This document shows positions 47,015-59,500 of a stretch of 64,000 nucleotides of DNA, in pieces. The position numbers and the translations under genes were made by a program. Under the pieces are notes generated by a model. The model was not told the DNA's origin and made no database searches. It worked only from the letters and a program-made list of their open reading frames with translations. Location: the NCBI RefSeq assembly GCF_003934285.1, contig NZ_RQWJ01000003.1:372001-436000 (forward strand), in the 5' to 3' direction. Position 1 is the first letter of the stretch; each line of letters opens with the position of its first letter. This stretch comes from Brevundimonas fluminis. Lineage in GTDB: Bacteria; Pseudomonadota; Alphaproteobacteria; Caulobacterales; Caulobacteraceae.

Positions 47015-48088
47015 ATGGATCCCGCTTCGCTGCGCCGCGCCCTGCTGGACTGGTACGACGCCCACGCGCGGACCCTGCCCTGGCGGGCGCCGCCGGGGTC
47101 GGGCGCGGCGGTCGATCCCTATCGGGTCTGGCTGTCGGAGGTGATGCTGCAGCAGACCACGACGGTTCACGCCGCGCCCTATTTCGAGGCCTTCACCCGG
47201 CGCTGGCCGACGGTGTCGGCTCTGGCGGCGGCCGACGACGCGGACGTGATGGGGGCGTGGGCGGGGCTGGGCTACTACGCGCGCGCCCGCAACCTGCTGG
47301 CCTGCGCGCGGGCCGTGGCGCGGGAGCGCGGCGGCGTCTTCCCGGACACGGAGGAAGGGCTGCGCGCCCTGCCCGGACTGGGGCCCTACACCGCGGCCGC
47401 GGTGGCCGCGATCGCCTTCGGCCGGGCGGCCAACGTGGTGGACGGCAACGTCGAGCGGGTGATGGCGCGGCTGTTCGCGGTGGAGACGCCCGTGCCCGCG
47501 GCGCGGCCTGCATTGAGGCGGTTGGCCGAGGGGCTGACGGCGGACGACCGGCCGGGCGACTGGGCCCAGGCGTTGATGGATCTGGGCGCGATGGTGTGCC
47601 GGCCGCGCTCGCCGGAGTGCGGACGCTGCCCGGTCTCGACGTGGTGCGCCGGGTTCGCCTCGGGCGCGCCGGAGCGGTTCCCGGTCAGGGCGGCGAAGGG
47701 CGCGAAGCCGGAGCGCGCGGGCGTGGCGTGGGTGGCGCTGGATCCCGCCGGCCGCGTCGGGCTGACGCGCCGACCGGACAAGGGCCTGCTGGGCGGCATG
47801 CTGGGCCTGCCCACCTCGGGCTGGGGCGGTGGCGAGGACGCCGCGCCCGGCCCGGGACCGTGGCGCGAGGCGGGGGCGGTCGTCCACGTCTTCACCCACT
47901 TCCGCCTGACGCTCGACGTGCGCGTCGGGCCGGGCGAGGGCGATCTGGTCTGGACCGGGGTCGAGGCGGCCCGGACGGCCCTGCCGACCGTGTTCCGCAA
48001 GGCGCTGGAACGGGGATTGGGCCAGGACCTTTCGCTGCACAGTCTCCAGGTAAGTGCGGCGGGATCGTCCAGGGGCGTCCGAACCTAG
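47015..48088 (+). CDS. mutY: A/G-specific adenine glycosylase MutY
   Basis: A 357-residue base-excision repair enzyme that removes adenine opposite 8-oxoguanine. The catalytic Glu is in VWLSEVMLQQTTT, the helix-hairpin-helix and catalytic Asp are in ALPGLGPYTAAAVAAI and NVVDGNVERVMARL, and the 4Fe-4S cysteines are in VCRPRSPECGRCPVSTWC. A C-terminal NUDIX-like domain (about 225-340) recognises 8-oxoG. The stop overlaps that of the convergent glucosidase gene (CTAG). Confidence 0.96.
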   Translation: MDPASLRRALLDWYDAHARTLPWRAPPGSGAAVDPYRVWLSEVMLQQTTTVHAAPYFEAFTRRWPTVSALAAADDADVMGAWAGLGYYARARNLLACARAVARERGGVFPDTEEGLRALPGLGPYTAAAVAAIAFGRAANVVDGNVERVMARLFAVETPVPAARPALRRLAEGLTADDRPGDWAQALMDLGAMVCRPRSPECGRCPVSTWCAGFASGAPERFPVRAAKGAKPERAGVAWVALDPAGRVGLTRRPDKGLLGGMLGLPTSGWGGGEDAAPGPGPWREAGAVVHVFTHFRLTLDVRVGPGEGDLVWTGVEAARTALPTVFRKALERGLGQDLSLHSLQVSAAGSSRGVRT

Positions 48089-50244
48089 CGGGACTGCCTC
48101 AGACGCACCGGGCCTTCGCGGTTCTGACTGGTGACCACCGTGTGGTGGTCGAGTCGGCGGAAGGCGAGGTCCAGACGGGCGTCGCCGACCTTCAGGTTCC
48201 AGACGTTGAGACGCTCGATCCCGGGCGGCAGCACGGGGTCGTCGACGTCGACGCGGCCGTCGAAGGCGTCGATCGAGACGCCCAGCGCCGCCTGCAGCAT
48301 CAGGAAGACCGAGCCGGCGGCCCAGGCCTGCGGCAGGCAGGCGACGGGGTAGGCGATGGGCGGCTCGCCCGTCTGGCGCTCGAAGCCGCAGAACAGCTCG
48401 GGCAGCCGCAGGTGGAAATGGGCGGCGGCGGCGTAGATTTCGGACAGCAGCAGGGCGACCGCCTGACGCTCGCCATAGCGCGCCATGCCGGCGGCGCACA
48501 GCGAGGTGTCGTGCGGCCAGACCGAGCCGTTGTGATAGCTCATCGGATTGTACCGCGCCTGACCCGTCGCAAGGGTGCGCAGGCCCCAGCCGGAGCGGAA
48601 CTGGGCGCTCATCAGGCGGCGCGACACGATCCGGGCGCGCTCGGCGGACGGCAGGCCGCAGAACAGCAGGTGGCCGGGGTTCGACCCGATCGCACGGCAG
48701 GGCGCGCCCTGTCCGTCCAGGGCGACGGCGTACCAGCCCAGATCGTCCTGCCAGAACTTCTCCTCGACCCGCGCGCGCATCGTCTCGGCCCGCTCCGCCC
48801 ATTTCGCCGCGTCGGGTTCGCCCAGAACGTTGGACAGGTCGGCCAGGGCCTGGAAGGCGGCGAAGGCGTAGCCCTGCACCTCGACGAGCGCGACGGGCCC
48901 CTCCGGGAAGCGCCCGTCGGCGTGGAAGATGGAGTCGTACGAATCCTTCCAGCCCTGGTTCGACAGGCCCGTCTCGGCGGCGCGGGCGTAGCGCACGAAG
49001 CCGTCGCCGGTCATGTCCGCCGGACCGGTGATCCAGCCGGCGGCGGCCAGCAGGTTGGGCCAGATGGTCCGGATCAGGTCGAGATCGCCGGTGCGCCGGG
49101 CATAGGCCCCGGCGAGGGCCACGAACAGGCAGGTGGTGTCGACCCCGCCGTAGTAGAGGCCGAAGGGCACCTCTCCCAGCGCGCTCATCTCGCCGCGCCG
49201 GGTCTCGTGCATGATCTTCCCGGGCTCGGCGTCCTGGAAGGCCGAGCGTTCGGTGGCCTGACGCGCGGCCAGATAGGTCAGGACGCCCTTGGCAAGGCTG
49301 GGGTCCAGCCACAGCATCTGCCAGGCGGTGATGATGCCGTCGCGGCCGAAGGGCGTGGAGAACCACGGCGTGCCCGCGTACGGATAGGGGCCCGTCGGCA
49401 GGTCGGTGGTCAGCAGGGCGACGTCCGCGCGGCTCTGGTCAAGCCAGTCGTTGAACCGCGGGCTGCGCGGACCGCGGACGGAGGCGCCGCGGCGTCGCTT
49501 TGCCCGCATGGCCAGTCGGGCCTGGACGGCGTGACGGCGGAAGCGCTCGGCCGTCGGCGGCTCGCACCGGTCGGGCCCGCATTCGAGGAACAGGTCGAGG
49601 CGGCGCCCGCGGGGGAGCGTCAGCATGAACTCGGCCTTGCGGTCCGACATCCGGTGAGGCGGCTCGGAGAAACAGAGACAGCCCGTGCGGGAGACGCCGT
49701 CCAGCCCGTCATAGGCGAAGGTGACGCGACGGCCGTCGATGATCGGCTGGTGAGTGGTTCCCGATTTCTCGCGGGGCGTTCCGCGGACCTGGAAGATGTC
49801 GACGAAGTCGGCGCCGTACTCGACCTCGAGCGGCAGCATCACGTCCTCGCCACCGTGGTTGGTGACGCGGATGCGTTCGAACAGGCGTCGGTCCCACAGG
49901 AAGCGCCGCCGCTCCAGATGCAGGATGCCGCCCGGCGCCTGCTTTCCGCCCATGGGCGGCAGGGGCCGGTTGGTGCCGTGGAAGGTAAAGAAGACGTTGT
50001 CCTGACTGACGCCGGACGTCAGCCGCGACGGCCGCTGGCCGCCGACCCTGAGCATCAGCCGCGACAGGATCCGGGTGTCCTCGTCGAACAGGCCGTCGGC
50101 CCCCGACTTCACGTCGCCCCAGGCGTCGGCGACCAGAAAGGCGTTGCCGCTCTTCAGCGCCTGCAGCTGTTCGACGGGCTCGGGCTCGCCCATCTCGAGG
50201 CCGCTGTCCAGAGCCGTGGTCTGCACCGAATAGGCGTCGTCCAT
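48085..50244 (-). CDS. Amylo-alpha-1,6-glucosidase / glycogen-debranching-like glycoside hydrolase
   Basis: A 719-residue protein with an N-terminal beta domain of the GDE_N_bis type (GNAFLVADAWGDVKSGADGL, FDEDTRILSRLML) and a catalytic alpha/alpha toroid. Its hallmark is WFSTPFGRDGIITAWQML (acidic residue in GRDG), followed by YYGGVDTTCLFVALAGAY, NQGWKDSYDSIFHADG and YHNGSVWPHDTSLCAAGMAR. The family hydrolyses alpha-1,6 or related glucosyl linkages of glycogen-like or compatible-solute glucosides. It lies just downstream of a GT4 gene on the same strand, suggesting a paired synthesis/turnover unit. Confidence 0.9.
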   Translation of the reverse strand: MDDAYSVQTTALDSGLEMGEPEPVEQLQALKSGNAFLVADAWGDVKSGADGLFDEDTRILSRLMLRVGGQRPSRLTSGVSQDNVFFTFHGTNRPLPPMGGKQAPGGILHLERRRFLWDRRLFERIRVTNHGGEDVMLPLEVEYGADFVDIFQVRGTPREKSGTTHQPIIDGRRVTFAYDGLDGVSRTGCLCFSEPPHRMSDRKAEFMLTLPRGRRLDLFLECGPDRCEPPTAERFRRHAVQARLAMRAKRRRGASVRGPRSPRFNDWLDQSRADVALLTTDLPTGPYPYAGTPWFSTPFGRDGIITAWQMLWLDPSLAKGVLTYLAARQATERSAFQDAEPGKIMHETRRGEMSALGEVPFGLYYGGVDTTCLFVALAGAYARRTGDLDLIRTIWPNLLAAAGWITGPADMTGDGFVRYARAAETGLSNQGWKDSYDSIFHADGRFPEGPVALVEVQGYAFAAFQALADLSNVLGEPDAAKWAERAETMRARVEEKFWQDDLGWYAVALDGQGAPCRAIGSNPGHLLFCGLPSAERARIVSRRLMSAQFRSGWGLRTLATGQARYNPMSYHNGSVWPHDTSLCAAGMARYGERQAVALLLSEIYAAAAHFHLRLPELFCGFERQTGEPPIAYPVACLPQAWAAGSVFLMLQAALGVSIDAFDGRVDVDDPVLPPGIERLNVWNLKVGDARLDLAFRRLDHHTVVTSQNREGPVRLRQSR

Positions 50245-50342
50245 GAGAATCCCGGCCGCTGACGGAGACGCCTCTTCGTGACCGCGGAATGCGGAGGCGA
50301 TGAGGCGGGTCCCCGACAGAATGCGGCGACGCCGGGTCGGTT

Positions 50343-51458
50343 TCAGGCCGTGGCGGCCAGATGTTCGCGGGCCGCGGTCGCGTTCAGCATGAAGGCGTCC
50401 GGGGCGGGCACGGGCTTGCCGAACGGTCGGCGGGCCAGAAGCTCGCCGTAGACGTCCAGATAGCGCCGCGCCATGGCCGTGGCCGACCAGCGCAGTTCGA
50501 ACCGGGCGCGGATGGCGTCGCGATCCAGCAGGTGGGCGCGTCCGGCGGCGGAGACGGCCTCCTCCATCGTGTCGACGATGAAGCCCGTGGCGCCGTCCTC
50601 GATCACCTCGGGCGTCGAGCCGCAGCGGAAGGCGATCACCGGCGTGCCGCAGGCCATGGCCTCGATCATCACAAGACCGAAGGGCTCCGGCCAGTCGATC
50701 GGGAACAACAGGGCCTCGGCCCCGCCGAGGAAGGCCGACTTCTGGTGGTCGCCGATCTCGCCGATGAACTCGACCAGCGGATTGGCGTCGACCATCGGCT
50801 TGATGACGGTCTCCCAATAGACCTTGTCGGCGGAGTCGACCTTGGCCGCCATCTTCAGCGGGCGGCCCAGGCGCGTGGCGATCTCGATCGCGCGGTCAGG
50901 CCGTTTCTCCGGCGAGATGCGGCCCAGGAAGGCGAAATAGCCCTGCGACTGCGCCGAGTGGACGTACAGCTCGGCCGGCATGCCGTGGTGCACCGTCGCG
51001 GCGTAGTTGGCGAAGGGCAGCGGCCGGCGCTGGTCGTCGGAGATCGAGACCAGGGCGAACTCGTTCCAGCGGGCGTACACACCGGCCAGGTCCTTGAGGT
51101 CGAGCCGGCCATGCAGCGTCGTCAGGGTCTTGTCCGCGCACTTCGAGAAGAAGGGGAAGTGGACCATGTCCGTATGGAAGTGGATCACGTCGAACTGGTC
51201 GGCGCGCGTCAGGACCTCGGACAGCATGGTCATGTGCGCGGCGAGGTCCGACTTCAGCGGCGCGGGATCGAGGCGGATGGCCTGGTCGCGCACGGGCACC
51301 AGCCGCGCTTTCGTCTCCGCGTCGGCGGAGGCGAACAGGGTGACGTCATGGCCCAGATCGACCAGCGCGTCGGTCAGATGAGCCACCACGCGTTCGGTCC
51401 CGCCGTAGAGTTTCGGGGGGACGGCCTCGTACAGCGGAGTGACCTGGGCGATCTTCAT
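50343..51458 (-). CDS. GT4-family glycosyltransferase
   Basis: A 371-residue retaining GT-B glycosyltransferase. The start MKIAQVTPLYEAVPPKLYGG, then GTERVVAHLTDALVDLGHDV, FLGRISPEKRPDRAIEIATR and the donor-site motif PIDWPEPFGLVMIEAMACGT are diagnostic. It has no membrane anchor. It is 98 bases upstream of the glucosidase gene on the same strand; this pairing occurs in other alphaproteobacteria, where it is suspected to act on glucosyl storage or osmolyte compounds. The acceptor is unknown. Confidence 0.9.
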   Translation of the reverse strand: MKIAQVTPLYEAVPPKLYGGTERVVAHLTDALVDLGHDVTLFASADAETKARLVPVRDQAIRLDPAPLKSDLAAHMTMLSEVLTRADQFDVIHFHTDMVHFPFFSKCADKTLTTLHGRLDLKDLAGVYARWNEFALVSISDDQRRPLPFANYAATVHHGMPAELYVHSAQSQGYFAFLGRISPEKRPDRAIEIATRLGRPLKMAAKVDSADKVYWETVIKPMVDANPLVEFIGEIGDHQKSAFLGGAEALLFPIDWPEPFGLVMIEAMACGTPVIAFRCGSTPEVIEDGATGFIVDTMEEAVSAAGRAHLLDRDAIRARFELRWSATAMARRYLDVYGELLARRPFGKPVPAPDAFMLNATAAREHLAATA

Positions 51459-51591
51459 GATGACGGATCCCGACGCGGAAATGCGGCGCTGCAATAAAGC
51501 GTGGAGGCCGTCCCGCGTTCCCGTCGGACGCGTTCACTTTTTCGGATGCAAGTTCAGCCTGTTACAGCGAAGCTGCTATGTCCGGAAGCCG

Positions 51592-53659
<2,068 letters not shown>

Positions 53660-53791
53660 GTCGAGTTCCCCAACGATGATTGCCGCGGCGAGAGAACGGG
53701 AGATTTCCGTGTTCGTCCAGAGACCTGACGTGCGACGCCAGAAACCGTCAGGTCCCGCCCTTGCGCCGACCGCGCCGGCCGCTAAGACGCC

Positions 53792-55240
53792 GTGATGATC
53801 GCCCGCCTTCGCCCCGTCCCGTTCCAGCTCGGCCCCGTCCACTTCGTGGGCATCGGCGGCATCGGCATGAGCGGCATCGCCGAGATCATGCTGAAGATCG
53901 GCTATCAGGTGCAGGGCTCGGACGCGAAGCCGTCGGCCAACACCGAGCGGCTGGAGAAGCTGGGCGCGCGCATCTTCATCGGCCACGACGCCGGGAACGT
54001 GGGCGAGGGCGTTTCGGCCCTGGTCCATTCCACCGCCGTGAAGGCGGACAATCCCGAGATGCGGGCGGCCCGCGAGCGGCGCATCCCGATCGTGCGGCGC
54101 GCCGAGATGCTGGCCGAGCTGATGCGACTGCAGTTCTCGATCGCGGTGGGCGGCACGCACGGCAAGACCACGACCACCAGCATGGTCGCGGCCATTCTGG
54201 ACGCCGGGGGGCTGGACCCGACGGTGGTGAACGGCGGCATCATCAACGCGTACGGGACGAATGCGAAGGTCGGCGACGGCGACTGGATCGTGGTCGAAGC
54301 CGACGAGAGCGACGGCAGCTTCCTGCGCTTGAAGTCGACGGTGGCGATCGTCACCAACATCGATCCGGAGCATCTGGACCACTGGGGCGACTTCGACGGG
54401 GTGCGGAAAGCCTTCTGCGACTTCGTGGAGAACATCCCCTTCTACGGCTTCGCGGCGGTCTGTCTGGACCACCCGGAGGTGCAGCGGCTGGTGGCGTCGA
54501 TCGACAACCGACGGCTGGTCACCTACGGGCTGAACCCCCAGGCCATGGTGCGCGCCGACGCCTGCGACATGGGGCCGGACGGGTGCCGGTTCGACGTGCT
54601 GATCCAGCGCCCGGGCGTCGCCGCGCTGGAGGAACCTGAGCGGATCGAGGGCCTGCACCTGCCCATGGCCGGCTGGCACAACGTCTCGAACGCGCTGGCG
54701 GCCATCGCCGTGGCGCTGGAACTTGACGTGTCGCACGAGGCGATCCGCGAGGGATTGGCCGGCTTCGGCGGGGTCAAGCGGCGCTTCACCACGACCGGCG
54801 TGGTGAGCGGCGTGCGCGTGGTCGACGACTATGGGCACCATCCGGTCGAGATCGCCGCCGTGCTCAAGGCGGCGCGGCAGGTGGCGAACCGGGGCGACGA
54901 CCCCGGCCGCGTGATCGCGGTTGTGCAGCCGCATCGGTACACGCGCCTGAGGGACCTGATGGAGGACTTCTCCACCTGCTTCTCCGACGCCGACGCGGTG
55001 ATCGTGGCCGACGTCTATGCGGCGGGCGAGCAGCCGATCGAGGGCGTGGACAAGCACGCCCTGGTCGACGGCATCCGCCGCTTCGGCCACCGCTCGGTGC
55101 AGGCGTTGGAGGGGCCGGCGTCGCTGGCGGACATCGTGAAGGCCGAGGCGAAGTCGGGCGATCTGGTCGTCCTGCTGGGCGCCGGCGACATCACCCAGTG
55201 GGCTTACGCCCTGCCGGGGCAGCTGGAGGCGGCCAAGTGA
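53792..55240 (+). CDS. murC: UDP-N-acetylmuramate:L-alanine ligase
   Basis: A 482-residue Mur ligase adding the first stem residue. The N-terminal UDP loop is [17 protein letters not shown], the ATP loop is [17 protein letters not shown] (about 120-136), followed by [40 protein letters not shown] and the C-terminal [18 protein letters not shown] and [17 protein letters not shown]. Start is GTG 53792 or ATG 53795. It restarts the dcw cluster 15 kb after murG. It overlaps murB by four bases. Confidence 0.97.
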   Translation: MMIARLRPVPFQLGPVHFVGIGGIGMSGIAEIMLKIGYQVQGSDAKPSANTERLEKLGARIFIGHDAGNVGEGVSALVHSTAVKADNPEMRAARERRIPIVRRAEMLAELMRLQFSIAVGGTHGKTTTTSMVAAILDAGGLDPTVVNGGIINAYGTNAKVGDGDWIVVEADESDGSFLRLKSTVAIVTNIDPEHLDHWGDFDGVRKAFCDFVENIPFYGFAAVCLDHPEVQRLVASIDNRRLVTYGLNPQAMVRADACDMGPDGCRFDVLIQRPGVAALEEPERIEGLHLPMAGWHNVSNALAAIAVALELDVSHEAIREGLAGFGGVKRRFTTTGVVSGVRVVDDYGHHPVEIAAVLKAARQVANRGDDPGRVIAVVQPHRYTRLRDLMEDFSTCFSDADAVIVADVYAAGEQPIEGVDKHALVDGIRRFGHRSVQALEGPASLADIVKAEAKSGDLVVLLGAGDITQWAYALPGQLEAAK

Positions 55241-56139
55241 TCCTGCCCGAGGTGCGCGGCAAGGTGCTGCGAGACGAGCCGCTGGGGCCCTACACCTGGT
55301 TCCGGGTGGGCGGGGCGGCGGACGCGCTGTTCATTCCGGCCGACGCCGAGGATCTGGCGGAGTTCCTGAAGGCGCTGGACCCGTCCGTGCCGCTGACGGT
55401 GCTGGGCGTTGGGTCGAACGTCATCGTACGAGACGGCGGGGTCGAGGGCGTGGTGGTCCGTCTCGCCGGCCGGGCCTGGGGACAGGTGGCGGCGGAGGGC
55501 GAAACCATCACGGCGGGCGCGGGCGCGCTGGACGCCATGGTGGCCAAGGCGTCGGCGAAGGCGGGGATCGCGGGGCTGGAGTTCTATGCCGGCATACCCG
55601 GCACGATCGGCGGCGCGCTGACGATGAACGCCGGCTGCTACGGCGCCGAGACGAAGGATGTGCTCGTTTCCGCCTGGGGCCTGAACCGACGCGGCGAGCG
55701 GGTGGACTTTTCGCTGGCCGACTTCGGCTACACCTACCGCCACTCCGATGTTCCGGAGAACGAGATCATCTGGGTCGAGGCGACCTTCCGCGGCACTCCG
55801 GACGCGCCCGAGGCCGTGCAGGCCCGCATCGACGAGATCACCGGCCGTCGCGAGCAGACCCAGCCGATCCGCGAGAAGACCGGCGGTTCGACCTTCAAGA
55901 ACCCGCCCGGGCATTCTTCGTGGAAACTGGTCGACGAGGCCGGCTGGCGCGGGAAGCTGCACGCCGTCACCGGCGGCGGGGCGAAGTTCAGCGAGCTGCA
56001 TTCCAACTTCATCATCAATCCCGGCGAGGCCACCGCGGCCGACATCGAGGGCCTGGGAGACGCGGTGCGCGCCGACGTCCTGGCGAAGACCGGCGTCCGG
56101 CTGGACTGGGAGATCAAGCGGATCGGGCGGCCGGGCTGA
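55237..56139 (+). CDS. murB: UDP-N-acetylenolpyruvoylglucosamine reductase
   Basis: A 300-residue FAD- and NADPH-dependent reductase forming UDP-MurNAc. FAD-binding elements are [40 protein letters not shown] and [20 protein letters not shown]. The substrate region includes FTYRHSD-like [14 protein letters not shown] and STFKNPPG, carrying the catalytic Ser. The GTG start at 55237 overlaps the murC stop. It ends 93 bases before ddlB, where regulatory sites are seen. Confidence 0.97.
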   Translation: MILPEVRGKVLRDEPLGPYTWFRVGGAADALFIPADAEDLAEFLKALDPSVPLTVLGVGSNVIVRDGGVEGVVVRLAGRAWGQVAAEGETITAGAGALDAMVAKASAKAGIAGLEFYAGIPGTIGGALTMNAGCYGAETKDVLVSAWGLNRRGERVDFSLADFGYTYRHSDVPENEIIWVEATFRGTPDAPEAVQARIDEITGRREQTQPIREKTGGSTFKNPPGHSSWKLVDEAGWRGKLHAVTGGGAKFSELHSNFIINPGEATAADIEGLGDAVRADVLAKTGVRLDWEIKRIGRPG

Positions 56140-56148
56140 TCCGGCGCG

Positions 56149-56188
56149 GATTCAGGGAATCTTCGTCTCGGTAAACCGGGCGTAAACC
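56149..56188 (+). promoter_or_regulatory. Two GANTC sites and a CtrA-like repeat upstream of ddlB
   Basis: GATTC (56149-56153) and GAATC (56157-56161) are followed by GTAA-N7-GTAA (56171-56185), which fits the CtrA box TTAA-N7-TTAA with one mismatch in each half. All lie in the only sizeable gap between murB and ftsA, so this is a likely cell-cycle promoter for ddlB-ftsQ-ftsA. Confidence 0.5.
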
Positions 56189-56232
56189 AAGCCGGGTCGA
56201 AACAGGCGCTTCGCCCGCGCCCGAGTGTTCCG

Positions 56233-57171
56233 ATGTCCCGCAATCCCGCCGACACCCACGTCGCCGTCCTGATGGGCGGGCTGTCGTCCGAGCGCGAGGT
56301 GTCGCTGGTCTCCGGCCGCGAATGCGCCGCCGCGCTGCGGCGCGCGGGCTTTCAGGTCACCGAGGTCGACGCCGGGCGGGACCTGTCCAACGTGCTCAGC
56401 GGCCTGATCCGGCCGGACGTGGTCTTCAACGCCCTGCACGGCGAATGGGGCGAGGACGGCTGCGTCCAGGGCATCCTGGAGACGCTGCAGATCCCCTACA
56501 CCCACTCCGGCGTGCTGCCGTCGGCGCTGACGATGGACAAGGACAAATCCAAGGCGGTGCTGAAGGCCGCGGGCGTGCCGGTTCCGGGCGGCGGCCTGTT
56601 CGACCGGCGCGCGGTCGGGGCCGGCCACGTGATCCCGCCGCCCTACGTCATCAAGCCCAACGCCGAGGGCTCTTCAGTCGGCGTCTATCTGGTCCGCGAG
56701 GGCGAGGCGCCGGTGGCCGAGGTCGGCGCCGACGGCTGGACCTACGGCGAGCAGGTGATGGTCGAGCCCTTCATCGCCGGCAAGGAGCTGTGCGTCACCG
56801 TGCTGGACGAGGCTTCGGGCCCGCGGGCCCTGACGGTCACGGACATCACGCCGGCCAAGGGATTCTACGACTACGAGGCCAAGTACGCCCCGGGGGGATC
56901 GACCCACCGGCTGCCGGCGGAGCTGCCGGAGGCGGTGTTCGAGGCCTGTCTGCGGCTGGCCGAGAAGGCGCACGCGGCGCTGGGCTGCCGCGGCGTGTCG
57001 CGGGCGGACTTCCGTTATGACGGCATTAAGGACGATCTGGTCCTTCTGGAGGTCAACACCCAGCCCGGCATGACGCCGACCTCGCTCGTCCCTGAGCAGG
57101 CCGCGCACGTGGGGATCGGGTTCGAAGACCTTGTGACCTGGATGGTGGAGGACGCCTCATGCCCGCGGTAG
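56233..57171 (+). CDS. ddlB: D-alanine:D-alanine ligase
   Basis: A 312-residue ATP-grasp enzyme making the D-Ala-D-Ala used by MurF. N-terminal [20 protein letters not shown], then [20 protein letters not shown], the ATP-grasp [37 protein letters not shown] and the metal-binding [20 protein letters not shown] are diagnostic. It overlaps ftsQ by 13 bases. Confidence 0.97.
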   Translation: MSRNPADTHVAVLMGGLSSEREVSLVSGRECAAALRRAGFQVTEVDAGRDLSNVLSGLIRPDVVFNALHGEWGEDGCVQGILETLQIPYTHSGVLPSALTMDKDKSKAVLKAAGVPVPGGGLFDRRAVGAGHVIPPPYVIKPNAEGSSVGVYLVREGEAPVAEVGADGWTYGEQVMVEPFIAGKELCVTVLDEASGPRALTVTDITPAKGFYDYEAKYAPGGSTHRLPAELPEAVFEACLRLAEKAHAALGCRGVSRADFRYDGIKDDLVLLEVNTQPGMTPTSLVPEQAAHVGIGFEDLVTWMVEDASCPR

Positions 57172-58085
57172 TTCGCGGCGGCCGGCGGCAGGAGGGGCGT
57201 GGCGGCGGCCGGGGCGGCGCGCCGCGCGGACCCGCGCCGAAGCGTCGGCCGTCGCGCGGACCGGCGGGCGGCGTGCCGGGCAAGCTGGCGGCGATCGGAC
57301 GGCTGGATCTGTCGCCGCGCGCGGTGGTGATCTCCATCGCGGCGGGCGTGGCGGTGCTGGCGCTGGTGATGGCGACCGGCTCGCGGGCGGAGAAGCTGGG
57401 CGAGGCCGCCTCCGGCGCCTATGGCGACGCCACGGCGGCGATGGGCCTGAGGTTGAAGCGCGTGCGGATCGAGGGCGCCAGCGCGGCGGTGCGGCCCCAG
57501 GTGCAGGCGGCGCTGGACCTGACGCTGGACGCGCCCATGACGACGCTGGACCTGGATGCGGTCGCCGACCGCGTGCGGACCGTCGGCTGGGTGCGCGAAG
57601 TCCGTGTGGTGCGTCTGTACCCCGATCTGCTGATGGTGCAGGTGGCCGAGCACGACCGTCTGGCCGTCTGGCAGGACGGCGAGCGGGCGTGGGTGATCGA
57701 CGGATCCGGCAGGCCGATCCCGGGGGCGGACGCGGGCGCCCACGCCGAGCTGCCTCTGGTCGTGGGCGAGGGGGCCGACGCGGCCGCGCCGGCCATCCTG
57801 CCCCTGATCGCCGAGCGGCCGCGACTGGCGGCCCGGGTCGACGCTCTGGTGCGCGTGGACGAGCGGCGCTGGGACGTGCGGCTGAAGGACGGCGCCCTGA
57901 TCCGCCTGCCGGCGCAGGACGAGGAGGCGGCGCTGATCGCCCTGGACGGTCTGGACGCGCGGCGCGGCCTGTTCGAGCGCGGCTTCGATCTGGTGGATCT
58001 GCGCACGGCGGGCGCGGTGGTGGTTCGCGACGGAGCGGCGGGGGCCGTTCCGCCGGAAGAGGGAGCGTCGGGTGCGTCCGCGTAA
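57159..58085 (+). CDS. ftsQ: Cell division protein FtsQ
   Basis: A 308-residue bitopic divisome protein. It has a basic, Gly/Arg-rich cytoplasmic tail (residues 1-55), a transmembrane helix (about 57-76, [20 protein letters not shown]), then a periplasmic POTRA domain ([20 protein letters not shown]) and the FtsQ beta domain ([20 protein letters not shown], then [20 protein letters not shown]). It connects FtsL/FtsB to the septal synthase. It overlaps both ddlB and ftsA. Confidence 0.93.
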   Translation: MPAVVRGGRRQEGRGGGRGGAPRGPAPKRRPSRGPAGGVPGKLAAIGRLDLSPRAVVISIAAGVAVLALVMATGSRAEKLGEAASGAYGDATAAMGLRLKRVRIEGASAAVRPQVQAALDLTLDAPMTTLDLDAVADRVRTVGWVREVRVVRLYPDLLMVQVAEHDRLAVWQDGERAWVIDGSGRPIPGADAGAHAELPLVVGEGADAAAPAILPLIAERPRLAARVDALVRVDERRWDVRLKDGALIRLPAQDEEAALIALDGLDARRGLFERGFDLVDLRTAGAVVVRDGAAGAVPPEEGASGASA

Positions 58086-59385
58086 GCTTGAGCTGGAAGG
58101 AACGGCCGGCCGCGCGCCGGTGACGGCGGCGCTGGACCTTGGCCAGTCGAAGGTCGCCTGCTTCATCATGAAGCCCGAGGGGGCTCGCCATGCCGACCGT
58201 ACGGTGCGCGTCGCCGGGTTCGGCCACGTGCAGTCGCGCGGCGTGCAGGGCGGGGCCCTGATCAACATGGAGGAGGCGGCCCAGGCCGTGTGCCGCGCGG
58301 TGGAGCGGGCCGAGCGCGCCGCCGCCTCGCCGGTGTCCGGCGTCGTGGTCACCACCTCCATCGGTCAGATGCGCAGCCGCCGGGTGCAGACCCGGGTGTC
58401 GCTTGGCGCAAACCCCGTCGGAGACGCCGATCTGGCGCGGGCCATCGCCCTGGCGCTGGACGAGATCCGCATGCCCGACCGCCGGCCGATCCACGTCATG
58501 CCGGTGGCCTGGTCGGTGGACGGCGCGCGCGGCCTGCGCGATCCGCGCAACATGAAGGGCCGGACCCTGGGGCTGGACCTGCTGGTCGTGTCGATGGCCG
58601 AGGCGACCTTCGCCGCGCTGAGCCACTGCATGGAACTGGCGCATCTCGATCTGCAGGGCGTGGTGGCCGCGCCTCTCGCCTCGTCGCTGGCGGCCCTCGA
58701 AGAGGACGAGATGGACCTGGGCTGCGTCTGCATCGACATGGGCGCGGGCGTGACCTCGGCGGCGGTGTGGGGCGGTCGGAGCCTGCTGCACGTCGACGGG
58801 CTGAACGTCGGCGGCGACCACGTGACGGCGGACGTCGCGCGCGGCCTGTCGACCTCGCGCGCCGGCGCCGAGCGCCTGAAGACGCTGCACGGTTCGGCCA
58901 TGGCCAGCGCCAACGAGGACCGCGAGATGCTGGAGGCGCCGCAGCGGGGGGAAGACCCCGACGCCGCCACGGTGCACGTGCCCCGCGCCATGCTGAAGAC
59001 CGTCATCGCGCCGCGGGTGGAAGAGACGCTGGAGCTGATCCGCGACCGGCTGAAGGCGGCGGGCGTGGGGCCCGAGCCCGGCGCCGGCGTGGTTCTGACC
59101 GGCGGGGCCAGCCAGCTGAACGGCGTGCGCGAACTGGCGCTGCGCGTGTTCGACCGCCCCGTTCGCCTGGCCCGCCCGTTCCGGGCGCCGCACCTCGCGG
59201 ACGCCGCGTCGGGGCCCGCCTTCTGCGCCGCGGCGGGCGTGCTGCTGCGCGCCGCCTACGGTCCCCGCGAGTCGGTGTCGGCCCGCAAGCTGATGGCGCG
59301 ACAGATCGGCGCAGGCGACGCGCCACGAGCCCAGGCGGGCGGCCTGACGGCGCGGGTCGCGGGCTGGCTGCGCGACAACCTCTGA
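58072..59385 (+). CDS. ftsA: Cell division protein FtsA
   Basis: A 437-residue actin-like protein that anchors FtsZ to the membrane. ATPase motifs are visible: VTAALDLGQSKVACFIMKPE (phosphate 1), VCIDMGAGVTSAAVWGGRSL (phosphate 2) and GAGVVLTGGASQLNGVRELA (adenosine), with the SHS2 1C domain between. The C-terminal membrane-targeting helix is VAGWLRDNL. GTG at 58072 is the start, 13 bases inside ftsQ. Unusually, ftsZ does not follow directly. Confidence 0.95.
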   Translation: MRPRKLELEGTAGRAPVTAALDLGQSKVACFIMKPEGARHADRTVRVAGFGHVQSRGVQGGALINMEEAAQAVCRAVERAERAAASPVSGVVVTTSIGQMRSRRVQTRVSLGANPVGDADLARAIALALDEIRMPDRRPIHVMPVAWSVDGARGLRDPRNMKGRTLGLDLLVVSMAEATFAALSHCMELAHLDLQGVVAAPLASSLAALEEDEMDLGCVCIDMGAGVTSAAVWGGRSLLHVDGLNVGGDHVTADVARGLSTSRAGAERLKTLHGSAMASANEDREMLEAPQRGEDPDAATVHVPRAMLKTVIAPRVEETLELIRDRLKAAGVGPEPGAGVVLTGGASQLNGVRELALRVFDRPVRLARPFRAPHLADAASGPAFCAAAGVLLRAAYGPRESVSARKLMARQIGAGDAPRAQAGGLTARVAGWLRDNL

Positions 59386-59500
59386 CGCCGCCCGGGCAAG
59401 GCGCAGTCCCGTGACGCGCCGCCGCGGAGGCGTTCATTTCGCGCACATGGCGAGAGTGTGTCCGGATTGTAACATCTGCGGCGCTCAGTGGTCACGATCA

